IMG/VR virus record: IMGVR_UViG_3300042691_019723
Coordinates: 1-59,739 of that record
DNA from: a virus
Strand: one strand, 5' to 3'
DNA length: 59,739 nucleotides
Shown here in pieces: positions 46,901-53,165 of this stretch. The notes below the pieces were generated by a model. That model did no database searches, was not told the origin of the DNA, and saw only the letters and a list, made by a program, of their open reading frames with translations. How positions within the stretch are numbered: position 1 is the first letter of the stretch; each line of letters starts with the position of its first letter. A program made the position numbers and the translations under genes.

Positions 46901-49292
46901 TTTTTCTATCTACAACTGGTTGGAGAACTGCTCCACTACCGTTGCCACCAATAAGAGTTGCAGATACAACTACATCAATATTAAAATCTTGTGGATCTAC
47001 GAATACTTTTTCTATAGATCCACTGACAACAGGTTGAACTAAAGCATCTCCACTTGAGATTTCTAGTAATGGTGGGTTAATAACATCAAAATCTTTTCCA
47101 CCATTTAATACATTTACTGAGTCTAATGGACCATAAAATACTTTATCATTACTTTTATAACTTAAAATTTCAACACCATTAATCAACATCCCCACAGGTC
47201 CAGGTTCAGTCAAATCTGATTGCCCATCGCCCATATTAAGTGAAAGGGGAAACTTTCTTAATATTTTTTGTGGTGAAATAATTTGTTCTTTTTGGGATGC
47301 GAGTGTGAAATTATGAGTTCCAGATGATAATTGATCAAAACTAATATAATTGACCGTACCAATAACAGATAAAGAATTATATAATCTAATTTCAAACTGA
47401 TTTAAAACTTCAATATAATAAAAACCTTCTACTAATCCAGAAATTGGTGTTTCTGATGGTTTGTAATAAATTTCATTACCAGTTAGTAATGAAATTGGAG
47501 AATCAAAAATTATTGTTGAATATAGTCCACTATCTAAACTTCCAGATACTCCAGTCGCATTATAAGAAAAAATATTTTTAGTTATAGTATATGATGGTAA
47601 TGAATTAGAAGCAACATACATATACTCATTATTTTCATTATAAACGTTTTGAATATCCGAAGTTATTGGATCAAATTCAAAAGGAACTGTGTTTGAGTTG
47701 GCGTAGTTAAGTTTTCTTCTAATATCATAATTAAAACTAGAATTCAAAATAAAAGAATCATCGACCGTGACTTGATTATTAACAAAATCAATATTAATTA
47801 CTCTAAGATTAGATTTTATTATAGTATTAGAGTCTCTAGATAAAATATCAATATAGTCTCCAACTTTGAGACTAGACTTATCAATATTACTCTTTAAAAC
47901 AAATTCTGATATTGTTCCAGATGCAAAAGTATCAATTTGATATCTGGAACTAGTATTGTATATCCAACTATTTGCAAAAATTTCTTTACGAGTTAAATCT
48001 GACTGTGGGTTTTCAATTAGATCTCCAATATTTTTAATAGATATAATTTCACCCAAACTAAGTGGCGAGTCTTGAAGTAGGGGTTCATAGTTTGATAGGA
48101 CACCAGTCAGTCTAAATTCAACCTTTTTAGAAATATCACCATCTTCATATCCATAATAAATTTCATTAGATCTTATTGTTGAAGCAATATCAATTTCGCT
48201 GACAATTCCAGAACAATCAAAAAATTGATTAATACTTTTACTAGTATATGTAATTTCGTTATTTCCAGAATATATCTTACCAAATTCTGGAAATCCTATT
48301 GTCGAATCTACCGTGATAACAGAACTACCTATACTTACAGGATTAATATTTTTTGTAGCTCCGGTAATTTTAAAGGATCCTGTAATAGTTGGGAAAGAGT
48401 CATCATACCCAACAAATAGAAAAATTTTATAATAAGTTTTTTGACCTCTACTTACAAGCTCAACTTCAGATACTGATGCAGTACTATTTGCATCATCACT
48501 TTTAAATATTGTTTGACCAGATAATTTAAGTGGGTCTCCAGAAATTGCTTCAGCAATTACTACTTCTTTTCTAGAATATGTTGCTGAAGATGGTTTTAAT
48601 AAAAATTGCTCTAAATTAACTATTTTCGGCGTTTCTCCAAATAATACATTAAATAAAATTCTAAAAGATTCATCAGTTCCTTTAGATGCATAAAGAGTTC
48701 TAGACTCTTTTATAAAATTTCCAACATTCAAATCATCAACAAAATTTATATTTTCTAATCCAGGAGTCAATGAATACTTAATTTTTTTATAAAATTCCTG
48801 TAAGAATAAAATACTTAGATTTTTAACTTCACTTGAAGAAGAATGTGAAGATGCTAAAGAATCTGAAAATACTAATTCACTATTTTGCAAATCTTTGTGA
48901 TAATTAGTAATTCCAGAAAATCCCCTAATACAACCAGTAAAAGTATTTGAGGTGACTCCAGTATAGGTGATAATTTCATCACCAATTTTCAATAAACCAT
49001 AACTTTGAGGAAATCCTTTCGTGCTAGATACTTCAATTGTAGTATCTGAGGAAGAAATATCTTCAGTAAGTGCTGTAGTTCCTACAATAACTTCCGGTGT
49101 TAAGTTATCAAGTTTTAAATATTGATCTAGGTTCTCAGATATATCAACAGATCCACTCTGGTATTCTTGCGAAATATAATATTGCTTTAAAAATTCAGCA
49201 GTTTTTGGACTCTCATCTAAAATAAATTCTGGAAGTTGACTTTCAATAAGTTGTTGAGTTTTTATTCTATACTCAAATCCATTTTCTATCAT
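37974..49292 (-). CDS. Giant baseplate protein with YHYH domain (gp7 position)
   Basis: At 3772 aa this is the largest gene. The N-terminal 270 residues (LPEFILDESPKTAEFLKQYY, FRILFNVLFGETPKIVNLEQ) form a conserved wedge-type domain. Near residues 1210-1330 lies a clear YHYH-type domain: HSPIIGWAYDGNPIYGSYGY, then FTNSGDLDEYNGRFCITNEF and PNGVYAYFAT. Many G-x-G-Y-x-x-x-P beta units are scattered throughout (GTGYTNPTINISPP, GSGYTGSLIEVEISPPPK). It sits between gp6 and gp8 where T4 has gp7 (1032 aa), the wedge initiator, so I infer that role plus extra outer domains. The YHYH part might bind metal or sugars, which is speculation. No frameshift is visible over 11.3 kb. Confidence 0.88.
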   Translation of the reverse strand: MIENGFEYRIKTQQLIESQLPEFILDESPKTAEFLKQYYISQEYQSGSVDISENLDQYLKLDNLTPEVIVGTTALTEDISSSDTTIEVSSTKGFPQSYGLLKIGDEIITYTGVTSNTFTGCIRGFSGITNYHKDLQNSELVFSDSLASSHSSSSEVKNLSILFLQEFYKKIKYSLTPGLENINFVDDLNVGNFIKESRTLYASKGTDESFRILFNVLFGETPKIVNLEQFLLKPSSATYSRKEVVIAEAISGDPLKLSGQTIFKSDDANSTASVSEVELVSRGQKTYYKIFLFVGYDDSFPTITGSFKITGATKNINPVSIGSSVITVDSTIGFPEFGKIYSGNNEITYTSKSINQFFDCSGIVSEIDIASTIRSNEIYYGYEDGDISKKVEFRLTGVLSNYEPLLQDSPLSLGEIISIKNIGDLIENPQSDLTRKEIFANSWIYNTSSRYQIDTFASGTISEFVLKSNIDKSSLKVGDYIDILSRDSNTIIKSNLRVINIDFVNNQVTVDDSFILNSSFNYDIRRKLNYANSNTVPFEFDPITSDIQNVYNENNEYMYVASNSLPSYTITKNIFSYNATGVSGSLDSGLYSTIIFDSPISLLTGNEIYYKPSETPISGLVEGFYYIEVLNQFEIRLYNSLSVIGTVNYISFDQLSSGTHNFTLASQKEQIISPQKILRKFPLSLNMGDGQSDLTEPGPVGMLINGVEILSYKSNDKVFYGPLDSVNVLNGGKDFDVINPPLLEISSGDALVQPVVSGSIEKVFVDPQDFNIDVVVSATLIGGNGSGAVLQPVVDRKSRSIEFDARIISDGGGLDITSETITFLSNHTLIDGQPIIYNSGNNLPIGISTFQVSNFSGGRTLKNGSTYYAKFINDKSIQLYESILDYTVGINTVGFTTISASGIHKFLTEPKNTLTGIKIINGGTGYANRKLRVKSVGISTQNSSVSFNNHGFNDGELVTYSNVGIDTTISSPISGLSTSTQYYVLKIDDNKFRLADAGVGGTITSNYIRKNYVSFGSTGIGYHIFNYPDISLNVEYSAVGLGSTQFRGSIVATPVVKGEIKEVFVYESGTGYGSSIVNYHNKPVISIKNGKYAQLIPIVVNGQIADVSIQYGGIEYHSTPDLKVSGIGTGAILKPVIVNNSIVDVIIINSGFGYEESNTSITVVSSGKNAFLDPQVRSLTINNNFLYDKSNEIIKTSYNNLQYYISENFDLIQDTFGDNGVDHSPIIGWAYDGNPIYGSYGYSNPSNNNTIKRIVSGYSLDSTNIVDRPSGFEEGFFVEDYKFTNSGDLDEYNGRFCITNEFPNGVYAYFATSIIDVESNVVGSFPYFIGNRYRSKYIANNKTLNQSFDFNNSKLIRNTFPYKINDLYANNDFLFESNEVNSQLTVIESITKGKIDSYKIIESGFNYKVGDTLSFSENNNSGSVVAQVSEIKGEEINQLQTALLSYDDALFTWQDGQTIKIKVTPSHTLDNLDYVNVSGFSTNLSSINGYYQIGVSSYRSMLEYNIPTYAATGIVTDIYVSTVPDNISIGSSLVIDNETFSVLNTYKNKNILRVSRSTTGGIHTAAATVYFIPDTFTINKNVSYFESKDNDIIYFNSTKSVGVGTTSGLGISVNYNLGNQIIPIYIPAQSIYLPNHPFKNNQEVKLIKSGSSSPISVANTSTSTPFNLPISGNEQTVYIINKSVDYIGIVTQIGLTTTTNGLYFITNGSNDFEYAIKSNFSQIKGDVQRITSTVSVASSHQLNTGDLISLIVKPNLSVGIGTSTFAKVLYDTNTQKLIINPKQFTASGINTTTDEITITNHGFKTGDKVVYKSSSVASGLTTGIYYVYKVDNSLIKLCKTFIDSTNNPPLVIDIQSAPVTTHSLLPINPSLSVIKNNNLVFNLEDTSLSGYNFKIFYDRDLKDEFISLGSTNAFSISKTGTPGSSNSSLTINYSDDLPISLFYGIEKSGIIMDSDLEVENYSQINFTSSYYNNNYNIVGIGSTTFRISLSISPEKYNYTQSDCDILEYTTKSPTASGGITKIRSISPGYNLDKLPLFDELSSISGENAYILPESNDIGNINKIRILNEGFEYFSDKTLRPQASISEFLVVKNSKKIASVDITFGGRNYTFSPNLLIVDSVTGVEVDSGSLDAVVSGTSISFVKINETPTGISQYGSKIVAINNDNGVGIQEIQTSQSGIVTCTLVTPLNGFTSEPFAVNDKIFVEEIDYIGGDGFNSTDYGYNFFTVKSYSNAGTNLPRQIEYDLKELNQSVNPGIAQTVISGVYGSIVNSINYPIFSINEDFSDFIIGEFLQIKTNSGYIDTDLKVTQSNKIYVKVSGTYKLKQEQIIRGTQSGSIATISEVKVSSGEFAISYSSPQNNGWIDGIGKLNEDTQVIADNDYYQNLSYTIKSNQEWIDIVSPVNSILHTSGLKNFADTQIVTSVGAGVTSTQFADFLYQFINENRVDTINNFDLVVDVDTDGNSSRFLKFRNKKLADYIECRTNRVLNIDDISGQFSDEGTVFNLDYQGVPIFTKTFNPSNSSVVNLSTGEISIQNHFFNTGEELIYDTNGGSAIGIGSTLNYVGVVTNILPQKVYAIKISNDSFKIATRREYALGDPAIAVTFTTVGVGTSHQFEMFKKNEKTIIAINNIVQYPISYSLLNYNVAGGQIGTASTIFGLSGISSIKLGDVLKIDNEFMKVVNVGLGTTYSGPISFAGTFPIVAVQRGFVGSSSSIHANSTLVSLYRGGFNIVDSKIYFTDPPQGSLNSQYFTDNYNLPEPKSQFNGRVFFRKDYTTNQLYDNISENFTGIAQTYRLTVNGINTSGIGSTGGNGVVFINGFFQAPNTENNSDNNFRIIDNQISGTTDIEFSGISSSNGSVFISQSDVNINQLPRGGMIVSLGSTPGLGYAPLVGASVNAVVGAGGSIVSIGIGTTGNFGSGYRDPVSILVSENGHSGVAASISAIVGAGGTLAFNIVNPGTGYTNPTINISPPSYSNLPVIGVSRLGVGQTTQTGIGLLLNVEVGSSSTTGIGSTLFEVTGFSVVRTGYGFKRGDVIKPVGLVTAYGLNQPTSEFQLTVLETFSDSFAAWQFGQLDYIDSIKVYQNGSRTRFPLYYNSQLLSFERNNSDPDSQLIDFNDLLLIFINGILQEPNVAYRFTGGTSFTFTQAPKKEDNVSIFFYRGSVDDSDIVNINETIKEGDSVQAFSNNSYLGITTTQEIRNVVDISSSDKIQTNNYILQGINSQVDKQLNLSWTKQKVDKIIEGSFISKSRDSLETQVYPTAKIISNLNASDTQVFVDDARLFGYDAGNDPIDFDCLIISGGEVDPVAASISATVSIAGTIQSLTINQVGSGYTGSLIEVEISPPPKINNFTITGIASGNSSIGSNIVLISPPPNNLNIGDKLLNGGIYLPISGIGTTSITLGIGTLTTSSANLVQNNTFSDDFDEWNTDGTPNISLSGALLRNGDSIWQSISGSYQRSYIEWNVALNEGGYFRLFINTVGPNNDSDGGLLVLDNITTSGYVYRDEIITSIEFRYFGPTQTSNGVIDNISILDGYEGIITLNSPITAGNVLTFSGVGIGVTATATISVVGGSLSSPIIITNPGSGYTSSNPPKVLAPTPFAICDTIKTVTGIAGTSGKIIGISTAVGIGTDLAIRFTLDPATAPFTGLSVGYPICIFGTSVGKGVTSIINHNSSVVGVGTTFLDNIYYISAFNASVGIITCNIHSNTSIVGIATTGAVVGKYSWGRLYGFSRSNSPVSIAVSGYTVNSGLSTFPTVHRRKYGLRDIGPLKKES

Positions 49293-49293
49293 A

Positions 49294-51243
49294 TTACGCC
49301 CTCGTTAAATCTCCATTAGAATAACTTGATCTGTAGTAATCATTAGTTGTAAATACAACTCCAGATGTATCATCACCAGATGCTATAACATCTTTAATCA
49401 TATTTATTCTGCTTTTAGAAATGCTAAATGCCAGATATAAATCTTTAAGACCTATTACATCATTTGATTCTGGAATTGCCTGAATCTCAATAATATCTTG
49501 AGGAAGTTCTGTTGAAGTGATTGTAATTGCACCCAAAAGAATTTCACCAGTTTCATAATTTACTGTTCCTGCGGATTTAACAACGACTGGTATTGCAAAT
49601 TCTGTTGTAGAAGATCCAATAGAACTCAAAACAGGTATATCTTTAACTATTGATATTGTTCCCGTTTTTAAGTCACTGTTTGGTATATCAGTAAAGTAAA
49701 CCATATCTTCTTCACCCAAAATATTAAATCCTGTAGACTTAATATTTTTTCCATCAGATTTTACATGAAACTTATTTCCATAACAAATTTCATACTGAGT
49801 TGGCGCATTTAATATTACCTTAAGATCTCTTCTAATTCTAACCTTTGTGATATTTGAAGTAATTGCAGCATTAGTATTATCAATCACTTGAAGAACTTTA
49901 CTATACTTAAATCTCCCACCAAATGTATTTAAATCTGGAGATTGTGAATATGATACTAATGAATTTGTAACACTAGTCTTTAAATCTTCGACACTACCAA
50001 CTTGAGAGTAATTATAATAAACTGAGGAATCTATTTCCACATAAAGTATTTTTAAATCATTAATTTCTACGTTAATTCCAGCAACAGTATATTGCTTTAA
50101 GTTATTTTTAATTGACTGCTTATTAAAATCGGAAACATAAGTTCCATTTTTTGGTTTGATACTAATTATTACTTTCCCAAACTGAGGTGGTACTAACTCC
50201 TCCCCACCAACTACAGAAACTGATTCTGCTTCTGGATAAACTTTAGATTTTATAATCGTTTCATAGTCTCTACTTGTCACAGCTCTATACTGTGAAGAAT
50301 ATAATCTCGGTGCAAATTTTTTAACTGAATCGACACTTTCAATGTCAGAACCATTTTGAGAACTTTGTATTGTTCCAACTACAATTGAATTGGTTGGAAC
50401 AACGACAATATCATTAGAATCTTTTAAAGTTCCTGCAAAAGAGAAAGAACTTGCACCGTTTCCATTTTTACCATCTGTTACAATATAAGTTACTGTAACA
50501 ACTGAATTATTTTCTAGTTTTTTTCCAAAAAGATCGTCACCAAACAAAAGTTCATATTTTTCATCTTTAATTTCTTGTATCAAATATATTTTTGAATTTT
50601 TATCTACAGAGAATATATTTTCAACTAAATTGTATGGAGTTCCCAATCCAGTTTCATTTACACCTCTCACATATACTTTAATTGTTGTTGTGTCTATAAA
50701 TGAATTATCTAATATAAATTTTTGATCTAAAGAATTATTTACTACAAACTGTTTTGTTAAAAACGTTCCTTCTTTTATAGAAATATTAGTAAATTCTGCA
50801 ATACCATTATTGACAGTAGTTGTTATATTTTCTGGTATTGAAAACACATAAGAAGTGTCAGCACTTGATCCAGTACAAACCAAACCAGATTGTAAAGTAA
50901 TAGTTGGTGTATATGTAACTGGACTCGTTGTTAGTGGAGAAACTGCTACAGAAAAGGAAATTGAAGCGTTCGATGCTATTCTTGACTTTGGAACATATCC
51001 AATATTTCTAGCAAGCGATACTACATTCTCTCTTACAGTTGCCGAGTCTAAGAAAGACTCATTCACAACCATGTTGGAATTAAATGCTGTAATATATGTG
51101 TTATACGCTAAGGTATCTATCAAGATAGAAAAATTTGATCCCTCAAAATCAAAATCCGTGAAATTGGAATTTGCACGAAGATAGTCTTTGATTGAGGTCT
51201 TTATTTGATCAAAATCTAAATTGGCGAACTTAGTAAAAGGCAT
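49294..51243 (-). CDS. 6: gp6 baseplate wedge protein
   Basis: A 649-aa protein (T4 660 aa) with the characteristic start PFTKFANLDFDQIKTSIKDY, LRANSNFTDFDFEGSNFSIL and IDTLAYNTYITAFNSNMVVN. SSQYRAVTSRDYETIIKSKV and YPEAESVSVVGGEE are conserved gp6/J-like blocks, and RIDLKVILNAPTQYEIC-like strands follow. It forms the iris-like ring of the baseplate with gp25 and gp53. It lies one base after gp25 and one base before the giant gene. Confidence 0.95.
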   Translation of the reverse strand: MPFTKFANLDFDQIKTSIKDYLRANSNFTDFDFEGSNFSILIDTLAYNTYITAFNSNMVVNESFLDSATVRENVVSLARNIGYVPKSRIASNASISFSVAVSPLTTSPVTYTPTITLQSGLVCTGSSADTSYVFSIPENITTTVNNGIAEFTNISIKEGTFLTKQFVVNNSLDQKFILDNSFIDTTTIKVYVRGVNETGLGTPYNLVENIFSVDKNSKIYLIQEIKDEKYELLFGDDLFGKKLENNSVVTVTYIVTDGKNGNGASSFSFAGTLKDSNDIVVVPTNSIVVGTIQSSQNGSDIESVDSVKKFAPRLYSSQYRAVTSRDYETIIKSKVYPEAESVSVVGGEELVPPQFGKVIISIKPKNGTYVSDFNKQSIKNNLKQYTVAGINVEINDLKILYVEIDSSVYYNYSQVGSVEDLKTSVTNSLVSYSQSPDLNTFGGRFKYSKVLQVIDNTNAAITSNITKVRIRRDLKVILNAPTQYEICYGNKFHVKSDGKNIKSTGFNILGEEDMVYFTDIPNSDLKTGTISIVKDIPVLSSIGSSTTEFAIPVVVKSAGTVNYETGEILLGAITITSTELPQDIIEIQAIPESNDVIGLKDLYLAFSISKSRINMIKDVIASGDDTSGVVFTTNDYYRSSYSNGDLTRA

Positions 51244-51244
51244 T

Positions 51245-51646
51245 TTATCTTGTTGCCTCTAATATGAATGAAAATTGTTGTGTTGGAACTTCTTGTCCTA
51301 TAATGTCAAACGATATAGTAACTTCAAATTCGTTTGAATCTGGGCTTGGTTCAACTTGAACTTGAGTATTTTCAACTCTAGGTTCAAAATTAGAAATAGT
51401 AGTTTGAATTTGATCTTGTATAATTGATGCAGTACCAAAGTCAACAAAATCAAAAAGACTTGAGCGAACGTTTGATCCTAAACTGGAATTAAAAAATCTT
51501 TCAGTAGGAATTGTTTCGACCAAATTGCGAATTGATCTAATAATCGCCCGCTCATTCTTGAGAATAGGTAAGTCTTTAGTGATTGGATGTGGGTCAAAAG
51601 ACAAACTAATGTCTTTAAATGATCTAGATATCCTAGTTAATGACAT
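51245..51646 (-). CDS. 25: gp25 baseplate wedge protein (lysozyme-like fold family)
   Basis: A 133-aa protein, one residue from the T4 length (132). KDISLSFDPHPITKDLPILK, NERAIIRSIRNLVETIPTER and FFNSSLGSNVRSSLFDFVD are the gp25 hallmark, including the E-R-x-F-x-x-x-x-G-S segment. It caps the wedge and is one of the most conserved contractile-tail proteins. It is the first gene of the baseplate transcript, with an AATAAATA late-like box 23 bases upstream. Confidence 0.96.
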   Translation of the reverse strand: MSLTRISRSFKDISLSFDPHPITKDLPILKNERAIIRSIRNLVETIPTERFFNSSLGSNVRSSLFDFVDFGTASIIQDQIQTTISNFEPRVENTQVQVEPSPDSNEFEVTISFDIIGQEVPTQQFSFILEATR

Positions 51647-51668
51647 TAGAACATAGAATTTCTGTTTC

Positions 51669-51676
51669 TATTTATT
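51669..51676 (-). promoter_or_regulatory. Late-promoter variant AATAAATA before gp25
   Basis: Minus strand TAATAAATAG, 23 bases before the gp25 ATG. The identical ten bases recur before speD at 52349-52356, supporting a real promoter class. Confidence 0.55.
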
Positions 51677-51920
51677 AGTATTTCCAAGAAGATCCGTAAT
51701 CGGGTTCAGTACCATATTCCCAGTCATCATAATCTTCATCATTTCGAATCCTTTCATGCAATTCAACCTGTTTTTTAAAATCATGTTTAGGTGCAACATC
51801 ATGCATAATCTCTTGAATTACTCTCTTGGGTGGTAAAGAATTATAGTCTGTGATTAACTTCTCTGTGCCCCACATGCGATACATATAATTTTTGTCTCTA
51901 TCAGTTGGTAAATTTGACAT
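51675..51920 (-). CDS. Hypothetical acidic Tyr-rich protein (81 aa)
   Basis: A small soluble protein with IQEIMHDVAPKHDFKKQVEL and a C-terminal stretch DEDYDDWEYGTEPDYGSSWK very rich in Asp and Tyr. No family recognised. It lies between speD and gp25, its stop overlapping the gp25 late-like promoter. An AGGAG-like site (AACAGGAGCT) stands about ten bases before the ATG. Its place at the head of the baseplate region suggests a late or morphogenetic role, without further evidence. Confidence 0.7.
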   Translation of the reverse strand: MSNLPTDRDKNYMYRMWGTEKLITDYNSLPPKRVIQEIMHDVAPKHDFKKQVELHERIRNDEDYDDWEYGTEPDYGSSWKY

Positions 51921-51987
51921 TTTAGCTCCTGTTTTAATGAATAAAACAGAACTTTTATAAAGGAGGTTGCTATCTCCTTATATGTAT

Positions 51988-52329
51988 TTAACGATATACT
52001 TCTCTCAGTGAATAATTCGAAGAATTTAAATATTTTAATAACTCAATAGCAATTAATTTTGGATTTCCATCTCCACAAGTATATACATCGATTGCAATGC
52101 ACCCATTTTCAGGCCAAGTATGGCAAGAAACATGACTTTCCGCAAGTGCAATAACAATCGTACAACCCTGAGGATAAAAACAGTGTTGAAAAATATTCAA
52201 AATTGTCATTTTTGCTCTTTCAATTCCTCTTTCCATCGTTTCTTGAAGAGAAATCGAGTCATTTAAAAGATTAAAATTGACATCATACACCTCTAAAAGA
52301 AGGTGTTTACCCATTGAAAATTGTTCCAA
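51988..52329 (-). CDS. speD: S-adenosylmethionine decarboxylase proenzyme (SpeD)
   Basis: A 113-aa SpeD-type enzyme that supplies the aminopropyl donor for spermidine. GKHLLLEVYDVNFNLLND is the N-terminal block. LAESHVSCHTWPENG is the self-processing site: cleavage between E64 and S65 gives the pyruvoyl group; H70 and C85 (VYTCGDG) are the other expected catalytic residues, all present. Known as a cyanophage auxiliary metabolic gene. Made late (AATAAATA box 20 bases upstream), it could support polyamine supply for DNA packaging or keep host photosynthesis going; those roles are hypotheses. Confidence 0.95.
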   Translation of the reverse strand: MEQFSMGKHLLLEVYDVNFNLLNDSISLQETMERGIERAKMTILNIFQHCFYPQGCTIVIALAESHVSCHTWPENGCIAIDVYTCGDGNPKLIAIELLKYLNSSNYSLREVYR

Positions 52330-52347
52330 CTCAATTTTGGTAAAAAA

Positions 52348-52851
52348 CTATTTATTATCGGATTTCCAGTGATTATTTGGTCGTTCCCACCAAAAATGAA
52401 GGTCTTCTTTTGTGTCATCATAGTACAATGAAACAAAATCACTCTTAAATTTGCTGTGAATGTTCTCACACAAGGCAACAGTATAGTAATTATCGTCCAT
52501 CAGATCAGTAATCCAACGATAATTACCACCACGAATGACTCCTGCCTCAATTAAAACAAACTTTTTCCATCGTTTTGACCATTTTGAATAGTTTTCAATG
52601 AAGTCTTGTCGATAAAGATTCACATTTTCATCTGGAAATGGAACATTGACGGTTTCAATGTGAAAGATTTCTTGGTTTATGCTCAAAGAATGTGACAAAT
52701 GTTGAGTCACAACTGCGGAGTAGTCGGGAGAAACCATTAAAAAACAAGTATCGGAAGGATGAATACTCATCTCCGACACTTGCATTCGATATGTCATTTC
52801 TTGTATCAGTGCCTTTTCCTTATCTTCGGAAATAAACAGCAGTGATTTCAT
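52348..52851 (-). CDS. Hypothetical protein upstream of speD (167 aa)
   Basis: An alpha/beta protein starting MKSLLFISEDKEKALIQEMT, with a central FVLIEAGVIRGGNYRWITDL and a C-terminal Trp-rich part (LHFWWERPNNHW). The VLIEAGVIRGGNY segment is reminiscent of a phosphoribosyltransferase-type core, but the acidic pair expected for that family is not clear, so I do not assign it. It starts as ATGA on the stop of the 50-aa basic protein and ends in the speD late-like box. Function unknown. Confidence 0.75.
   Translation of the reverse strand: MKSLLFISEDKEKALIQEMTYRMQVSEMSIHPSDTCFLMVSPDYSAVVTQHLSHSLSINQEIFHIETVNVPFPDENVNLYRQDFIENYSKWSKRWKKFVLIEAGVIRGGNYRWITDLMDDNYYTVALCENIHSKFKSDFVSLYYDDTKEDLHFWWERPNNHWKSDNK
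52349..52356 (-). promoter_or_regulatory. Late-promoter variant AATAAATA before speD
   Basis: Lies 20 bases before the speD ATG at the very end of the preceding gene, the same spacing as the exact late promoters. Confidence 0.5.
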
Positions 52852-53000
52852 CCCTTACCTTGTCCCCTATACTTCTTTCTTGCCCCATTACGAGAAGAAG
52901 CAGCATATTTAGTTCCTCCACCGTCTCCTTGACGAGACTTCTTAGGAGGTCCTGGAATATAAGATGTTTTATTGAGTCCAACTTTAGATTTTGCAGCCAT
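52848..53000 (-). CDS. Small basic Gly/Lys/Arg-rich protein (50 aa)
   Basis: A hand-read gene: MAAKSKVGLNKTSYIPGPPK, KSRQGDGGGTKYAASSRNGA, ending RKKYRGQGKG. It has about 14 Lys/Arg and 10 Gly residues and no acidic cluster, suggesting a disordered RNA/DNA-binding peptide. The overlap ATGA with the next start and two-base spacing after the previous gene make it part of an operon running from the glycosyltransferase to the 167-aa gene. The function is not known, but the type is familiar in cyanophages. Confidence 0.8.
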   Translation of the reverse strand: MAAKSKVGLNKTSYIPGPPKKSRQGDGGGTKYAASSRNGARKKYRGQGKG

Positions 53001-53002
53001 AA

Positions 53003-53164
53003 TTATTCTCCAAGCATTTCAGTTTTGATTTCTTCAGGTTTTGGAGAACCTGTCTGATAGAATTCAATCGACAGATCCTCCATAATATTGAAGTATTCTT
53101 CTTCTGTAAGGTGTGTGTAAATTTTTTTATTCTTACAGATTATATTGTATAACTCGTTAGGCAT
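53003..53164 (-). CDS. Small hypothetical protein (53 aa)
   Basis: A hand-read gene: MPNELYNIICKNKKIYTHLT, EEEYFNIMEDLSIEFYQTGS, then an acidic C-terminus. EYFNIMEDL-x-x-EFY is a pattern I have seen in short cyanophage proteins described only as hypothetical. It begins two bases into the end of the glycosyltransferase gene region (TGATATG) and ends two bases before the next start, so it is tightly packed in the operon. Confidence 0.75.
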   Translation of the reverse strand: MPNELYNIICKNKKIYTHLTEEEYFNIMEDLSIEFYQTGSPKPEEIKTEMLGE

Positions 53165-53165
53165 A

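Noticed and set aside
51960-51985. AAGGAG…CTCCTT hairpin as a terminator after speD
   Set aside because: The stem is only six pairs and the following bases (TATAAAAG) are not a T-run on the minus strand.
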